Assembly: GCA_014843695.1 (NCBI GenBank)
Contig: CM026404.1
Coordinates: forward strand, 55,345,018 to 55,409,017
Direction of reading: 5' to 3'
DNA: 64,000 nucleotides
From: Archivesica marissinica
Taxonomy: Eukaryota > Mollusca > Bivalvia > Venerida > Vesicomyidae
Shown: piece after piece, positions 61,601-64,000 of the stretch
How the letters are laid out: each line of letters starts with the position of its first letter
Position numbering within the stretch: position 1 is the stretch's first letter
Made by a program: the position numbers and the translations under genes
The notes under the pieces: generated by a model
What the model was told of the DNA's origin: nothing
The model's input: the letters and a program-made list of their open reading frames with translations, nothing else
The model's database searches: none

Positions 61601-62468
61601 TGTGCTGGCAGTTACTATGGGGACATTTGCCAAAACTGTAAGTTTTCAGTTGTCTTCAGTCGTTTTACTCGTCAACTATGTCTTAATGTAATAATTTCGT
61701 CATCATCTATATTGGCTGTCTGTGAGAAAAGCGGTTATTGTACAAACGGGACATGGACGGACTGGACCAGCAGTAATGTATACAAGGTTAATGTGTAGCA
61801 TATATTTTGTTGTAGTGGATGGTACATACGGGGCATGGACGGACTGGACCAGCTGTACTGTATACAAGGTTAATGTGTAGTATATATCTTGTTGTAGTGG
61901 AGGTACATACGGGGCATGGACGGACTGGACCAGCTGTAATGTATACAAGGTTAATGTGTAGGATATATCTGTTGTAGTGGATGGTACATACGGGGCATGG
62001 ACGGACTGGACCAGCTGTAATGTATACAAGGTAATGTGTAGTATATATCTTGTTGTAGTGGATGGTACATACGGGGCATGGACGGAGTGAACCAGCTGTA
62101 CTGTATACAAGGTTAATGTGTAGTATATATCTTGATGTAGTGGATGGTACATACGGGGCATGGACGGACTGGACCAGCAGTACTGTATACAAGGTTAATG
62201 TGTAGTATATATCTTGTTGTAGTGGATGGTACATACGGGGCACGGACGGAATGGACCAGCTGTAATGTATACAAGGTTAATGTGTAGTATATATATTTTG
62301 TTGTAGTGGATGGTACATACGGGGCATGGACTGAATGGACTAGCTGCAGTGTAACATGTGGTAATGGATCGCAGACACGTACACGATCGTGCTCTGGGAC
62401 TGAAGTAGACGGGATATGCGTGGGAGACAGCGAAGAGATCTTGATATGCTCATTAGACCCGTGTCCAA
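9769..62468 (+). CDS. Gene 1: extracellular mosaic protein, three tandem ~190-aa modules + EGF + TSP1 (partial, 14 exons)
   Basis: Fourteen exons join in phase: 9769-9974, 14224-14381, 14866-15068, 15632-15670, 18616-18815, 19905-20065, 24954-25138, 30600-30641, 35216-35397, 36261-36430, 56636-56796, 58759-58803, 61524-61637, 62307-62468. All introns are GT-AG and the joined 2028 bases read as 676 codons without a stop. Exons 1-12 form three copies of one module (A-B-C-D exons; 202, 196 and 186 codons); then one EGF and one TSP1 domain. The module pattern (start W..xFK, a (Y/F)KSxIVxxW stretch, EKAYVVFD, GW, PYFLYS, ADxxAVFV) resembles an unnamed domain common in predicted mollusc secreted or cell-surface proteins; that is recognition from memory, and its function is unknown. 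EGF and TSP1 indicate an extracellular role. The first exon begins in phase 1 and the last ends in phase 1, so signal-peptide and C-terminal exons lie outside or were missed. Confidence 0.8.
9975..11134. other. Gene 1 intron A1-B1, unique part
   Basis: No coding exon recognised. A G-run of about 12 at ~10520 is the only simple repeat. Confidence 0.4.
11135..14035. repeat. 29-bp composite minisatellite with higher-order duplication
   Basis: At least three 29-bp subfamilies succeed one another: taggtggacgtgatgactag, tttatttatgtctaagtgat and taggtggacttgatgactca types. A block of about 1.1 kb (~11.52-12.55 kb) recurs at ~12.62-13.65 kb with the same order of variants, including a unique cggatattatgtagatg section. 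Lies in intron A1-B1. Confidence 0.92.
14224..14381 (+). CDS. Gene 1 exon B1 (module 1)
   Basis: Acceptor tttcttgcag, donor AG|gtatgt; phase 0 to 2. It encodes IKFSFFKNNKEKAYVVFDAI and a W-containing second half, aligned with B2 (VKFSMLK..EKAYVVFDSV) and B3 (VKIAAYK..VFNAVFDAT). The last ~65 bases and the donor are duplicated 96 bp downstream, so a second intact donor exists in the intron. Using it would add an in-frame stop. Confidence 0.8.
14315..14510. repeat. 96-bp tandem duplication across the B1 exon donor
   Basis: aatatactacactcgtccta (first copy, in exon B1) recurs 96 bp later with few changes, including the cggaag|gtatgt donor near 14478. Confidence 0.88.
14555..14822 (+). repeat. 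SINE-B copy
   Basis: Starts cagacggatctgtagtccag, B box ggttcgatccc, ends gcgacgataaataaacgt; 44 bp upstream of exon C1. Confidence 0.85.
14866..15068 (+). CDS. Gene 1 exon C1 (module 1)
   Basis: Acceptor tatcttcctttcag, donor ACAG|gtatta; phase 2 to 1. It encodes CASTTGWLIVAD and later TPYFKYSNLTT. The GW and PYF.YS landmarks recur in C2 (LGWMFIKES, KPYFLYNTG) and, more divergently, in C3 (VFAIVDADSAC, PQFLFSNT). Confidence 0.75.
15069..15631. other. Gene 1 intron C1-D1 with SINE-A remnant
   Basis: 15459-15562 matches the SINE-A body in plus orientation (gaggtctcaatagag) without the tRNA head. The segment at ~15255-15350 resembles 46630-46720 (gccctgattgtat, actaatgatatg, catgcgcactcg), an unclassified dispersed repeat. 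Confidence 0.5.
15632..15670 (+). CDS. Gene 1 exon D1 (module 1, 39 nt)
   Basis: Short exon between acceptor attcttttcag and donor CAAG|gtatta, phase 1 to 1. It reads ELETADSIGIFFQ once joined to C1. Its ADSIGIFF motif matches ADVIAVFV (D2) and ADTFAVFV (D3), which end the other modules. Assigned by phase, position and this motif; it is too short for a standard frame search. Confidence 0.7.
16078..17865 (-). mobile_element. LINE fragment with RNase H (5' truncated)
   Basis: Minus-strand frames give an RT C-terminal part (WTTKWRMKLNTDKTEYLIF near 17.8 kb), then an RNase H domain (AFTDGSCRGNLGPCGAGSC, ~17.0-17.1 kb), and a tail ending EEDPLCACGKPE near 16.3 kb. RT followed by RNase H is characteristic of I/R1-group non-LTR elements. 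Frames are broken and the RT catalytic core is missing, so it is a dead fragment. It sits in gene 1 intron D1-A2. Confidence 0.8.
18510..18606 (+). repeat. SINE-A 3' fragment just before exon A2
   Basis: Contains gaatgaggtatcgagagcgg and aatcgagctagtataaattt, the end of SINE-A. It ends ten bases before exon A2. Confidence 0.6.
18616..18815 (+). CDS. Gene 1 exon A2 (module 2)
   Basis: Acceptor ttaattacag, donor ACG|gtacca; phase 1 to 0. It opens with WDMAFKGVES and ends with FKSDVINLWDSYYIDT. The intron just upstream is a SINE-A fragment, so the acceptor sits in or next to SINE-derived sequence. Confidence 0.75.
19435..19616. repeat. 182-bp MITE with 15-bp terminal inverted repeats
   Basis: Starts tacagtcaaacctgt and ends acaggtttgactgta; interior has the recurring ttaagcagcca motif. 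An element of exactly the same length lies at 39478-39659. The ends fit a TA-target (Tc1/mariner-type) element. Confidence 0.78.
19905..20065 (+). CDS. Gene 1 exon B2 (module 2)
   Basis: Acceptor ctcattttgtag, donor GAGG|gtaggt (one G of slippage possible); phase 0 to 2. It encodes VKFSMLKSGVEKAYVVFDSV and then SSYGSTLADASLEICSIEG. The last ~55 bases plus the donor are the founder of the 61-67 bp tandem array that follows directly (20066-21585). Confidence 0.78.
20066..21585. repeat. 61-67 bp array derived from the exon B2 donor region, ~24 copies
   Basis: Units run gtaggtatct..tagctacggtagtacactg..gttgtgagatatgttc..atagagg. The founder is the 3' end of exon B2 (tagctacggtagcacattgg, atatgttctatagagg) plus its gtaggt donor. 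Early units at 20080-20160 are closest to the exon; later ones are homogenised. Confidence 0.92.
21936..24363 (-). mobile_element. pogo/Tigger-like DNA transposon (degenerate transposase)
   Basis: Minus-strand pieces in order: psq-type helix-turn-helix (TLRDRVLGH, ~24.1-24.2 kb, one frameshift), CENP-B-type HTH (YPYARAEVI, ~23.9 kb), DDE domain with ECIYNVDEKGVQ (~23.6 kb), LLLLYDGHRSHLS (~23.1 kb) and HILQPMDVGCFGPF (~23.0 kb), a linker with FRRSGIFPFQP (~22.8 kb), and a C-terminal Cys-rich finger CCVCNRSQ..FRCPHC (~22.0 kb). All three catalytic Asp motifs are present. A GT-AG interval (FAG|gtatct..acttcag|GA) joins two DDE pieces in frame, suggesting an intron. A frameshift near 22.89 kb shows decay. 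Terminal inverted repeats were not identified. Confidence 0.82.
24364..24953. other. Gene 1 intron B2-C2, end part
   Basis: No gene recognised. A tRNA-like B box read in reverse (gggatcgaacacgagatcc, ~24823) suggests a SINE remnant. Confidence 0.35.
24954..25138 (+). CDS. Gene 1 exon C2 (module 2)
   Basis: Acceptor gcatatattatag, donor CCGT|gtaagg; phase 2 to 1. It encodes LGWMFIKESGNNGSCSWD and KKPYFLYNTGTEAVNP. Its 3' end and donor are repeated in the following intron as a 68-74 bp array. The pogo-like element lies in the intron upstream of it. Confidence 0.78.
25106..26400. repeat. 68-74 bp array derived from the exon C2 donor region, ~18 copies
   Basis: First units (68 bp: acaggcaccgcggcagtaaa, tccgagtaaggcattgcttg) copy the end of exon C2 and its gtaagg donor. 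From ~25.62 kb a divergent 74-bp variant (taggtacctcggcagtatac) is repeated about ten times almost identically. Confidence 0.92.
26530..26990. repeat. Direct repeat pair, ~150 bp each
   Basis: tttcatatcagcctaggtat, gagacgctacaggaagta and tctcaggaa occur in the same order at ~26548-26660 and ~26870-26970. Unclassified dispersed element. Confidence 0.6.
27293..27532 (+). repeat. SINE-A, best complete copy
   Basis: A-box-like tgatagcgcacaggatg, B box gagttcgagccc, conserved body (cttaggcaaggcatttaaat, ggcgatggattccatcag) and tail gcaatcgagctaaactaaat. Confidence 0.85.
27775..30548. repeat. 26-bp minisatellite, ~105 copies, each with TGACGT
   Basis: Unit cagtgacgtatgctatgtcc plus agtata. Blocks of hundreds of bases are duplicated (e.g. 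28501-28960 and 29170-29700). It ends about 50 bp before exon D2. The tgacgtatg core resembles a CREB/ATF half-site. Confidence 0.95.
30600..30641 (+). CDS. Gene 1 exon D2 (module 2, 42 nt)
   Basis: Acceptor ctttgttttcag, donor CACG|gtaagt; phase 1 to 1. Joined to C2 it reads LYFQYADVIAVFVH. A second AG ten bases into the exon would give phase 0 and break the chain, so the upstream acceptor was chosen. It follows directly after the 26-bp array. Confidence 0.75.
30700..30930 (+). repeat. SINE-E copy
   Basis: tRNA-like head with caagtggttactgtcgttga, then the family motifs ggtggttctatccgggt-like and tgcctgaaacactgctcgga. Other copies at 40527-41056 (split), 47664 and 57750. Confidence 0.65.
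31000..31262 (-). repeat. SINE-F, reversed tRNA-type SINE
   Basis: Right end read on the minus strand starts with a tRNA-like head (gcctagttgttaaggcgtct) and a B box (ggttcgaattcg). Body carries ccagccggcca. Confidence 0.6.
31609..34900 (+). mobile_element. CR1/L2-like LINE, endonuclease internally deleted
   Basis: The plus strand shows the pre-endonuclease linker (LLKYRSARGGQ), the start of the endonuclease (LCCINPRSLKNK) joined directly to its last third (THVRGHILDVVITR, RDHFAVIF), then RT: KNYRPVSNLPYVSKILEKVV, VPQGSVLDP, HFYADDSQLYLSF, KLNTDKTEMIMFSS, LHWLPVQERIKYKI and a C-terminal AAPKLWNSLPSNLR. The domain style is that of CR1/L2-type elements. RT is split by at least three frame breaks and lacks part of motif A. 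The 3' end is an ATA-rich tail near 34.88 kb. Not active. Confidence 0.85.
35216..35397 (+). CDS. Gene 1 exon A3 (module 3)
   Basis: Acceptor tttcctcatgtag, donor GCG|gtaaat; phase 1 to 0. It encodes WRLVMKISAGGSVSPNSGVY, then ALWSDAG and YKSSIVDQWTSFYIKA. It lies just downstream of the CR1/L2-like LINE. Confidence 0.78.
35814..36049 (-). repeat. SINE-A copy, reversed
   Basis: Full family body with gatggaatgcatcgccacga and tRNA head ending gctatcacgacttcc. In intron A3-B3. Confidence 0.85.
36261..36430 (+). CDS. Gene 1 exon B3 (module 3)
   Basis: Acceptor tttctatcag, donor CGG|gtgagt; phase 0 to 2. It encodes VKIAAYKDGFEVFNAVFDAT, then DWLDCARLLYTSVSG. The following intron runs to 56635 (about 20.2 kb) and contains all of gene 2. 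Confidence 0.78.
36497..36724. repeat. MITE or long hairpin, ~228 bp
   Basis: Outer arms ttaacacatttcattctgga and aatgaaatgggttaa, and inner arms gcaaacaacatagatccaga and tggatctggccctatgttct, are nested reverse complements. Confidence 0.65.
37372..38056. repeat. 50-bp minisatellite (~9 copies) interrupted by a SINE
   Basis: Unit catgccatattattatgtat, tgcatcggggtcaattcctacaactctaca. Eight copies at 37372-37770, then SINE-C, then one copy at 38022-38056. A stray related piece lies at ~36828-36850. Confidence 0.9.
37771..38013 (-). repeat. SINE-C copy, inserted in the 50-bp array
   Basis: Reversed tRNA head at its right end (taaccactgcgctaatcgga) and B box cgaggatagaacccg. Body contains acccggagaaaacccacctg. 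Confidence 0.8.
38196..38645. repeat. 61-bp minisatellite, ~7 copies
   Basis: Unit gcgcattaaattacaaacag, agcatgtaacggctgcgcaa, aacatgaacaatactacaata. Confidence 0.9.
38646..39477. other. No gene recognised
   Basis: Unique sequence within gene 1 intron B3-C3, downstream of gene 2's 3' end. No supported exon or repeat. Confidence 0.4.
39478..39659. repeat. 182-bp MITE, second copy
   Basis: Same ends (tacagtcaaacctgt, acaggtttgactgta), length and interior as 19435-19616. Confidence 0.8.
39683..39916 (+). repeat. SINE-C, best complete copy
   Basis: Starts tgtccgattagcgctgtggt (A box), B box gggttcgatcctc, body tctccgggtactccggttt, tail caatcgttgtaataaaaata. It ends ~55 bp beyond the gene 2 stop codon, so it may form part of its 3' UTR in antisense. 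Confidence 0.82.
39972..40336 (-). CDS. Gene 2 exon 5, last EGF repeats, transmembrane helix, tail
   Basis: Acceptor catttattacag; phase 1; ends at TAA (39972-39974). It contains GWLGVYCDEQC and GYTGNGCQG, then the hydrophobic run AIVAYVLMPLILIVLVVAVL, stop-transfer RFRRK and a Ser/Thr-containing tail ending SPQGSFK. Confidence 0.87.
39972..54122 (-). CDS. Gene 2: membrane receptor-like protein, F5/8C (fucolectin)-like + EGF repeats + TM (5 exons, 513 aa)
   Basis: Five minus-strand exons (54122-54044, 44191-44004, 43567-43012, 41670-41317, 40336-39972) join with phases 1, 0, 1, 1 into 514 codons including TAA. Residues ~1-26 are a hydrophobic signal peptide. Residues ~28-183 form a galactose-binding/F5-8C-like domain (NFARDKPTTESS, AVDGCYN, WMVLDL, IVIYG, CEIDAYG). 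Residues ~186-455 are cysteine-rich EGF/laminin-type repeats as in MEGF10/SCARF-like proteins. A helix at ~463-485 is followed by RFRRK and a ~26-residue tail. A cell-surface recognition or scavenger role is inference from family. The gene lies antisense inside intron B3-C3 of gene 1. Possible variant poly(A) signal ATTAAA at 39931-39936. Either ATG at 54122 or 54092 could start the signal peptide; the upstream one gives a charged N-region. Confidence 0.82.
40527..41056 (+). repeat. SINE-E split by an inserted SINE-B
   Basis: SINE-E left part (ggttgcggtcgttgactcaa) ends at gattccaattgg (40583-40594); the right part resumes with the same 12 bases at 40879-40890 and continues to ggatggttctacccgggtac and tgctcggatgggatgggcat. 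Confidence 0.8.
40595..40878 (-). repeat. SINE-B inserted into SINE-E with 12-bp target duplication
   Basis: Complete reversed SINE-B (acgtttatttatcgtcgcta to ggactacacatccgtctgt). The flanking direct repeat gattccaattgg marks retrotransposition by target-primed insertion. Confidence 0.88.
41138..41223 (-). repeat. SINE-A tRNA-head fragment
   Basis: cgtaacggctccagcggtgc to actgcgctatcacgacttcc; body missing. Confidence 0.7.
41317..41670 (-). CDS. Gene 2 exon 4, EGF-like repeats
   Basis: Acceptor ggtgaaagcgtg.. ..cacctttcag, donor ACTG|gtatgt; phase 1 to 1. It holds laminin/MEGF-type repeats such as GYWYRNCENECGHC, GWEGQYCTEKCPVGAYG and CDVGWKGPACKTPC. It joins exon 3 as CSQ-T-CEPGYW. Confidence 0.85.
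41919..42202 (-). repeat. SINE-B copy, reversed
   Basis: tacgtttatttatcgtcgct to ggactacagatccgtctg; full length. Confidence 0.85.
42203..42705. other. No gene recognised in gene 2 intron 3
   Basis: Unique sequence. A loose ~45-bp periodicity with gttcc/gattccc and ctag motifs is visible at 42560-42980. Confidence 0.35.
42706..42919 (-). repeat. SINE-A copy, reversed
   Basis: tagtttatctcaattgcgaa to gcgttatcacgacttcc. Part of the tRNA head is deleted. Confidence 0.82.
43012..43567 (-). CDS. Gene 2 exon 3, rest of F5/8C-like domain plus EGF repeats
   Basis: Acceptor cattattttcag, donor CAAA|gtgagt; phase 0 to 1. It begins ISQIVIYGLL, contains QYLAIKQ and NICEIDAYG (end of the lectin-like fold), then cysteine-rich repeats such as GWFGETCSEPCQEGQYGPQC. 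A 43-bp array lies just upstream of its acceptor. Confidence 0.85.
43585..43925. repeat. 43-bp minisatellite, ~8 copies
   Basis: Unit gatacaatatcgcgattagg, ttgtactagatcttattcaaact. It starts within 20 bp of the gene 2 exon 3 acceptor. Confidence 0.88.
44004..44191 (-). CDS. Gene 2 exon 2, first half of F5/8C-like domain
   Basis: Acceptor tattgtttcactgcag, donor CAG|gtactc; phase 1 to 0; 62 whole codons. It contains GFNFARDKPTTESS and SSMAVDGCYN, the usual start of F5/8C or fucolectin-like domains, and ends WMVLDLTVPIQ. The 30-bp array starts at the acceptor. Confidence 0.82.
44192..46255. repeat. 30-bp minisatellite, ~68 copies, abutting gene 2 exon 2 acceptor
   Basis: Unit gaaacaatacgagatatatt, gtcctgtaat. 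On the minus strand each unit contains tattgtttcattacag|GG, nearly the true exon 2 acceptor tattgtttcactgcag|GG. The 30-bp length and lack of in-unit stops keep long frames open on both strands with a ten-residue period; these are not genes. Confidence 0.95.
46256..46977. other. No gene; dispersed repeat pieces
   Basis: ~46755-46830 (cggtggaaactattaacccg, gattcattcctta) matches in reverse the arms at 59457-59500 and 59650-59690. Confidence 0.4.
46978..47176 (+). repeat. SINE-A copy
   Basis: B box ggagtttgagccctgctgga, body cttaggcaaggtattaattt, tail cgcaatcgacctgaaacaaa. The left tRNA-like part is truncated. Confidence 0.78.
47436..47618 (-). repeat. SINE-D copy, reversed
   Basis: tttatttaacgtcgctaccg, gcaggctccagcggttagcc, gcggggcttgaacccgtgac. 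The inverse copy is at 63341-63520. Its tail resembles that of SINE-B. Confidence 0.7.
47664..47890 (+). repeat. SINE-E copy
   Basis: cgcttggttacggtcattga, ggtggttctactcgggttca, cctgaattactgctggaaat; diverged. Confidence 0.65.
48331..48372 (-). other. Candidate signal-peptide-like exon inside gene 2 intron 1
   Basis: Minus-strand ATG followed by KTAMLLMFLYIVL and donor TTTTG|gtgagt. It looks like a secretory start, but its phase 0 end does not fit exon 2 (phase 1): joined there it reaches a stop within about 21 codons. It could serve another transcript or be chance. Confidence 0.25.
48837..49064 (-). repeat. SINE-B copy, reversed
   Basis: acgtttatttatcgtcgcta to gggggatcgaacctgactcc; tRNA head end missing. 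Lies inside the inverted-repeat-bounded segment. Confidence 0.8.
49065..50223. other. Interior of TIR segment, including probable LINE 3' UTR
   Basis: No coding exon recognised. The part just below 50224 follows the RT stop on the minus strand and probably includes the LINE 3' untranslated region; its end point was not determined. Confidence 0.4.
50224..53765 (-). mobile_element. LINE with ORF1 remnant, APE endonuclease and reverse transcriptase
   Basis: Minus strand, nearly intact. ORF1 C-terminal piece (53713-53462, RPKAVRDARNAVYHIIQQEK) ends just before ORF2. ORF2 starts ~53456 (LSWNINGLARKLGDLDLL) and carries the endonuclease (QGDLNSR, SDHVGISYSI), continuing to 51815. One frameshift at ~51830 moves it to the RT frame (51834-50224): NYRGITLVNILAKIYSQLI, motif A FLDWERMFDNIN, motif B GLKQGDPCSS, motif C LFADDAILLA. 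Two open frames of 514 and 536 codons imply recent insertion. It is 5' truncated in ORF1. Clade not assigned. Confidence 0.88.
54044..54122 (-). CDS. Gene 2 exon 1, signal peptide
   Basis: Begins with MDGDLTHIIL or, from the second ATG at 54092, MIVCMILPMISCLVA; ends AACG|gtaagt in phase 1. The phase matches exon 2 exactly and creates the junction ANG-FNFARDK. A 38-bp tandem array starts immediately upstream. Confidence 0.7.
54130..54530. repeat. 38-bp array immediately upstream of gene 2 start
   Basis: Unit aacataatatgtttgattta, ttgcaattaaatctgagc, ~10 copies. It occupies what would be the 5' UTR or promoter of gene 2 (minus strand). Confidence 0.88.
54531..54907. other. No gene recognised
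   Basis: AT-rich sequence upstream of gene 2, with a C-run at ~54613. Possible promoter area; no motif could be supported. Confidence 0.35.
54908..55132 (-). repeat. SINE-A copy, reversed
   Basis: ttagtttatctcgattggaa to actgcgctatcacgacta; near full length. Confidence 0.85.
55580..56190. repeat. GA/GGA polypurine tract, ~610 bp
   Basis: Almost pure purine on the plus strand (gagagaggag types), with a ~200-bp internal duplication (~55880-55995 resembles ~56050-56165). Minus frames read as Ser/Leu-rich strings and are artefacts. Confidence 0.93.
56191..56635. other. Intron end before C3, with hairpin
   Basis: gtgtagatcctgatgagac and ggctcatctggatctacac at 56417-56469 form an inverted repeat. 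No exon. Confidence 0.45.
56636..56796 (+). CDS. Gene 1 exon C3 (module 3)
   Basis: Acceptor tatatattttag, donor ATAG|gtgtgc (weak donor); phase 2 to 1. It reads DSSTFRFLIGNSANCG, then SGVFAIVDADSAC and LPQFLFSNTLDTT. It was found by looking for a phase 2-to-1 exon with the C-type landmarks between B3 and D3. The usual GW is replaced by GVF, so it is the most divergent C copy. Confidence 0.65.
56797..57749. other. Gene 1 intron C3-D3, first part
   Basis: No gene recognised. A small aatacgtcatc/aatacgtcacc repeat (four copies) lies at 57525-57565. Confidence 0.4.
57750..57985 (+). repeat. SINE-E copy
   Basis: ggccttcgtggccgagcgca head, B-box-like taggttcgaattcc, then cgtgcttgaaatactgatcg and ccaccaatgacagttgtgga. 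Confidence 0.7.
58150..58246. repeat. 97-bp hairpin MITE
   Basis: gtttaggccatatccaagaa at left and cttggatattgcctaaac at right are reverse complements; pairing continues through atatttataa. Confidence 0.75.
58759..58803 (+). CDS. Gene 1 exon D3 (module 3, 45 nt)
   Basis: Acceptor gattatgttccag, donor GTTG|gtaagc; phase 1 to 1. Joined to C3 it reads DTVESQLADTFAVFV, closing module 3 with the same ADxxAVFV motif as D2. Confidence 0.72.
58923..59456. repeat. 534-bp MITE
   Basis: cttaaagcgatattacatcg at left and cgatgtagtgtcgctttaag at right form ~20-bp terminal inverted repeats with two mismatches. No coding capacity. Confidence 0.78.
59457..59690. repeat. Inverted-repeat element carrying a SINE-C fragment
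   Basis: Arms gaatgaatcgcggtttaata (left) and tattaagctgcgattcatt (right) are inverted. Between them, 59556-59648 is a reversed SINE-C piece (gtaccggagaaaacccactt, gaggatcgaactcgggt). Confidence 0.65.
59848..59875 (-). pseudogene. Possible relic of a second gene 2 first exon
   Basis: Minus-strand ATG, a short hydrophobic frame reading MIYLPVPANG, and donor AATG|gtaagt in phase 1, the same phase as gene 2 exon 1 (..SCLVANG). The last ~30 bases resemble those of exon 1. It would splice in frame to exon 2 but yields a very short signal region, so a decayed duplicate or an unused start is likeliest. Confidence 0.3.
60188..60398 (+). repeat. SINE-C copy
   Basis: tgtccgattatactaatggc, tagttcgatcctcggaccgg, tctccgggtatcctgtt. 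Tail ends cgagaatgattaatataagt. Confidence 0.78.
60485..61383. repeat. 182-bp-type MITE with its end amplified into a 30-bp array
   Basis: Begins tagtcaaacctgtcttaagc (the MITE in reverse of the other two copies). From ~60645 its distal end, gaggtgaccactaacacagg plus tttgactgta, is repeated ~24 times to 61383. Confidence 0.88.
61524..61637 (+). CDS. Gene 1 exon 13, EGF-like domain
   Basis: Acceptor tcttgttcatag, donor AACT|gtaagt; phase 1 to 1. It encodes one six-cysteine EGF domain with CMNGATC, CFC and YYGDIC in the order expected for disulphides 1-3, 2-4, 5-6. EGF domains on phase 1-1 exons are typical shuffled extracellular modules. It joins in frame to D3. Confidence 0.85.
61730..62306. 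repeat. 82-bp array of TSP1 exon 5' ends, ~7 copies
   Basis: Each unit has ttgttgtag|tggatggtacatacgg and then gcatggacggactggaccag. This is the acceptor and first ~50 bases of the TSP1 exon at 62307, followed by tatacaaggttaatgtgtag. Copies read DGTYGAWTDWTSC then stop. Confidence 0.9.
62307..62468 (+). CDS. Gene 1 exon 14, thrombospondin type 1 domain
   Basis: Acceptor ttttgttgtag, donor CCAA|gtaata; phase 1 to 1. It encodes WTEWTSCSVTCGNGSQTRTR followed by three more cysteines ending DPCP: the TSP1 tryptophan-arginine ladder and six-cysteine pattern. About seven truncated copies of its first half and acceptor precede it in tandem. Any continuation lies beyond 62468; no further exon was recognised to the window end. 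Confidence 0.85.
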
Positions 62469-63340
62469 GTAATATCCAAACACTTAACAGTTGCATGACT
62501 TATCCCACTCTAATTGATTTATTGTGGAGTCGTTAGGGACTGATGCAGTTTACTTATCCGTCATTGCTAAGCCTTATTTGTTCGAAACCTGGTTAATCAT
62601 GGGTTAATGGGTAAGCGACGCCTTTGATGTAGAAGCGGCTACTACCTTCTTAATCAAAGAATTGTCTGTTTTATAAGTAGCACCTTGTCCTATTTTGACT
62701 TTTAATGCCAAATATGTGAGTAGAAATACAGATTAATATGACCATTCAATGACACCACCTTCGGTAATAGTTCACTGGTTTCAATGTAAACAATTATAGG
62801 GAAAAGGCAGGTATCAAACATCATAGTCTAAGGGAGATAATCCAATTAAGCGAAAATGGAATGATACACAAGGGAGATAAACCCGATATGTCCGATATAA
62901 AAGCTAAACATGTGTAATTTTGCTGCAGAAGTTGGAACATTTATTACAATATTTAAATTGGCAATTTGTGAATAAAGTCTTAGGATTTCGTTGGAAACAT
63001 TAATTGACTTGAACATAATCTTAAATGCTTTCTTGAAGATTAATTTACTAAAAAGTATGTTTTATAACGACTCCACTATAAATTAAAACCTCGTCACTTC
63101 TTGCACTATATCCATCTACTTGGCGGCATGATTTGTTTACCTGTTATTTCTAATTTCTGCTTTCAATCTAGGTTTTGTATTTGTACTTATATCTGATGTT
63201 CACGATCACGTTTTGATATTGAAGATTGAAAACATAATATCGAATAATACAACAACGATTATTGTAACGCACCTACATTTAAATATTCAGAATGTTAGTC
63301 TAAAGTTTATTTACACGTAAATATATAGTCTTATAATAAG
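62469..63340. other. No exon recognised downstream of TSP1
   Basis: AT-rich. ~62820-62890 has two gggagataa motifs seen in molluscan MITEs; otherwise nothing supported. Confidence 0.4.
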
Positions 63341-63520
63341 ATGAATTAAGGCCCCGCTCAGACCGTGTCTCTTCATATGAAAGAGTTGACAGTTTCTTAC
63401 GGCGGTTGATGCACCAAGTACTGGTTACCCGCTGGAACATGCCAAGGAAAGGTGTTGCTAGGTAATCTGCCCGTCGCTCAAATGGGCAATCGATAGCGAT
63501 GTTAAATAATGTTAAATAAA
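63341..63520 (+). repeat. SINE-D copy
   Basis: ggccccgctcagaccgtgtc, gatgcaccaagtactggtta, ccgtcgctcaaatgggcaat; ends in an A-rich tail at ~63510-63545. Confidence 0.72.
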
Positions 63521-64000
63521 AAAAGAAAAGAAAAAGAAAAGAACTAAGGCATTTCTCAAACTCAGATCGATCATAAACAATTGCTAGCATAAGGTGCATT
63601 TCATTACAACAGTTGTTTGTTCATAACCCTAGTGGAAGCGGGAATAATGAAGAAGAAGAAGAGCCGTTTATTAAGACACAAACTGATACAGTTTATGGTC
63701 TACAAACAAATGAATATAATAATAATACATACTAATCAATCAATCTTGTATTACATATACGCTTCAGTGTCATACATTGTCCCTATTACATATACGCTTC
63801 TCTGTCATACATTGTCCCTATAAGGTATTGTTAAAGTGTGCTTACTAATTGTTTTTAAATGTTTACTATATTAATCATTTTGGAGGATACTCTCAAAATA
63901 TCCTAAAGCTATATTTCGAGGGCTGGGTGCAAAACTACTGTAAGCCTTTCACTAGATCTGTCTTACACCAGTTGTGCACTGAGCGCTCGATTTGACTAAT
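63521..64000. other. No gene recognised
   Basis: AT-rich. A ~36-bp direct repeat (cattacatatacgcttc..tgtcatacattgtccct type) lies at 63750-63820. Confidence 0.4.

Noticed and set aside
61703..62496. Minus-strand frames with HAPYVPSTTT repeats
   Set aside because: Antisense of the TSP1-derived array; the plus strand explains the sequence.
1..64000. CRISPR-like arrays
   Set aside because: All regular arrays are head-to-tail repeats without unique spacers, and the DNA is clearly animal.

Overview
This is eukaryotic, AT-rich, intron-dense genomic DNA from an animal, most likely a mollusc or another lophotrochozoan. The evidence is multi-exon extracellular-protein genes with GT-AG introns, several tRNA-derived SINE families, APE-type non-LTR retrotransposons, a pogo/Tigger-like DNA transposon and many minisatellites. 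No bacterial-type genes, CRISPR arrays or rRNA genes were seen. The species assignment is inference from repeat and domain style only.

Two host genes can be assembled by hand from splice sites and reading-frame phase. Gene 1 (plus strand, 9769-62468, open at both ends) has 14 exons. They encode three tandem copies of a roughly 190-200 residue extracellular module, then an EGF domain and a thrombospondin type 1 domain. Each module is built from four exons (called A, B, C, D here) with the same intron phases (1-0-2-1-1). Module 1 lies at 9769-15670, module 2 at 18616-30641 and module 3 at 35216-58803. EGF is at 61524-61637 and TSP1 at 62307-62468. Gene 2 (minus strand, 54122 down to 39972) has five exons whose phases join into an uninterrupted 513-codon frame: signal peptide, F5/8C (fucolectin)-like domain, EGF-like repeats, one transmembrane helix and a short tail. 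Gene 2 lies wholly inside the 20 kb intron between exons B3 and C3 of gene 1, in the opposite orientation.

Most of the rest is repeat. Tandem arrays with units of 17 to 82 bp cover about 19 kb, close to 30 percent of the window. Several start exactly at exon boundaries and carry copies of the neighbouring splice site: donors of B2 and C2, a 96-bp duplication at the B1 donor, the acceptor of TSP1, and the acceptor of gene 2 exon 2. Many long open frames in the window are by-products of these arrays.

Mobile elements: a RNase H-bearing LINE fragment (16.1-17.9 kb, minus), a pogo/Tigger-like transposase (21.9-24.4 kb, minus), an internally deleted CR1/L2-like LINE (31.6-34.9 kb, plus) and a nearly complete endonuclease-RT LINE (50.2-53.7 kb, minus). 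The last lies between inverted terminal repeats flanked by TA. At least five tRNA-type SINE families and several MITE-like inverted-repeat elements are scattered through the introns. One SINE is inserted into another with a 12-bp target duplication.
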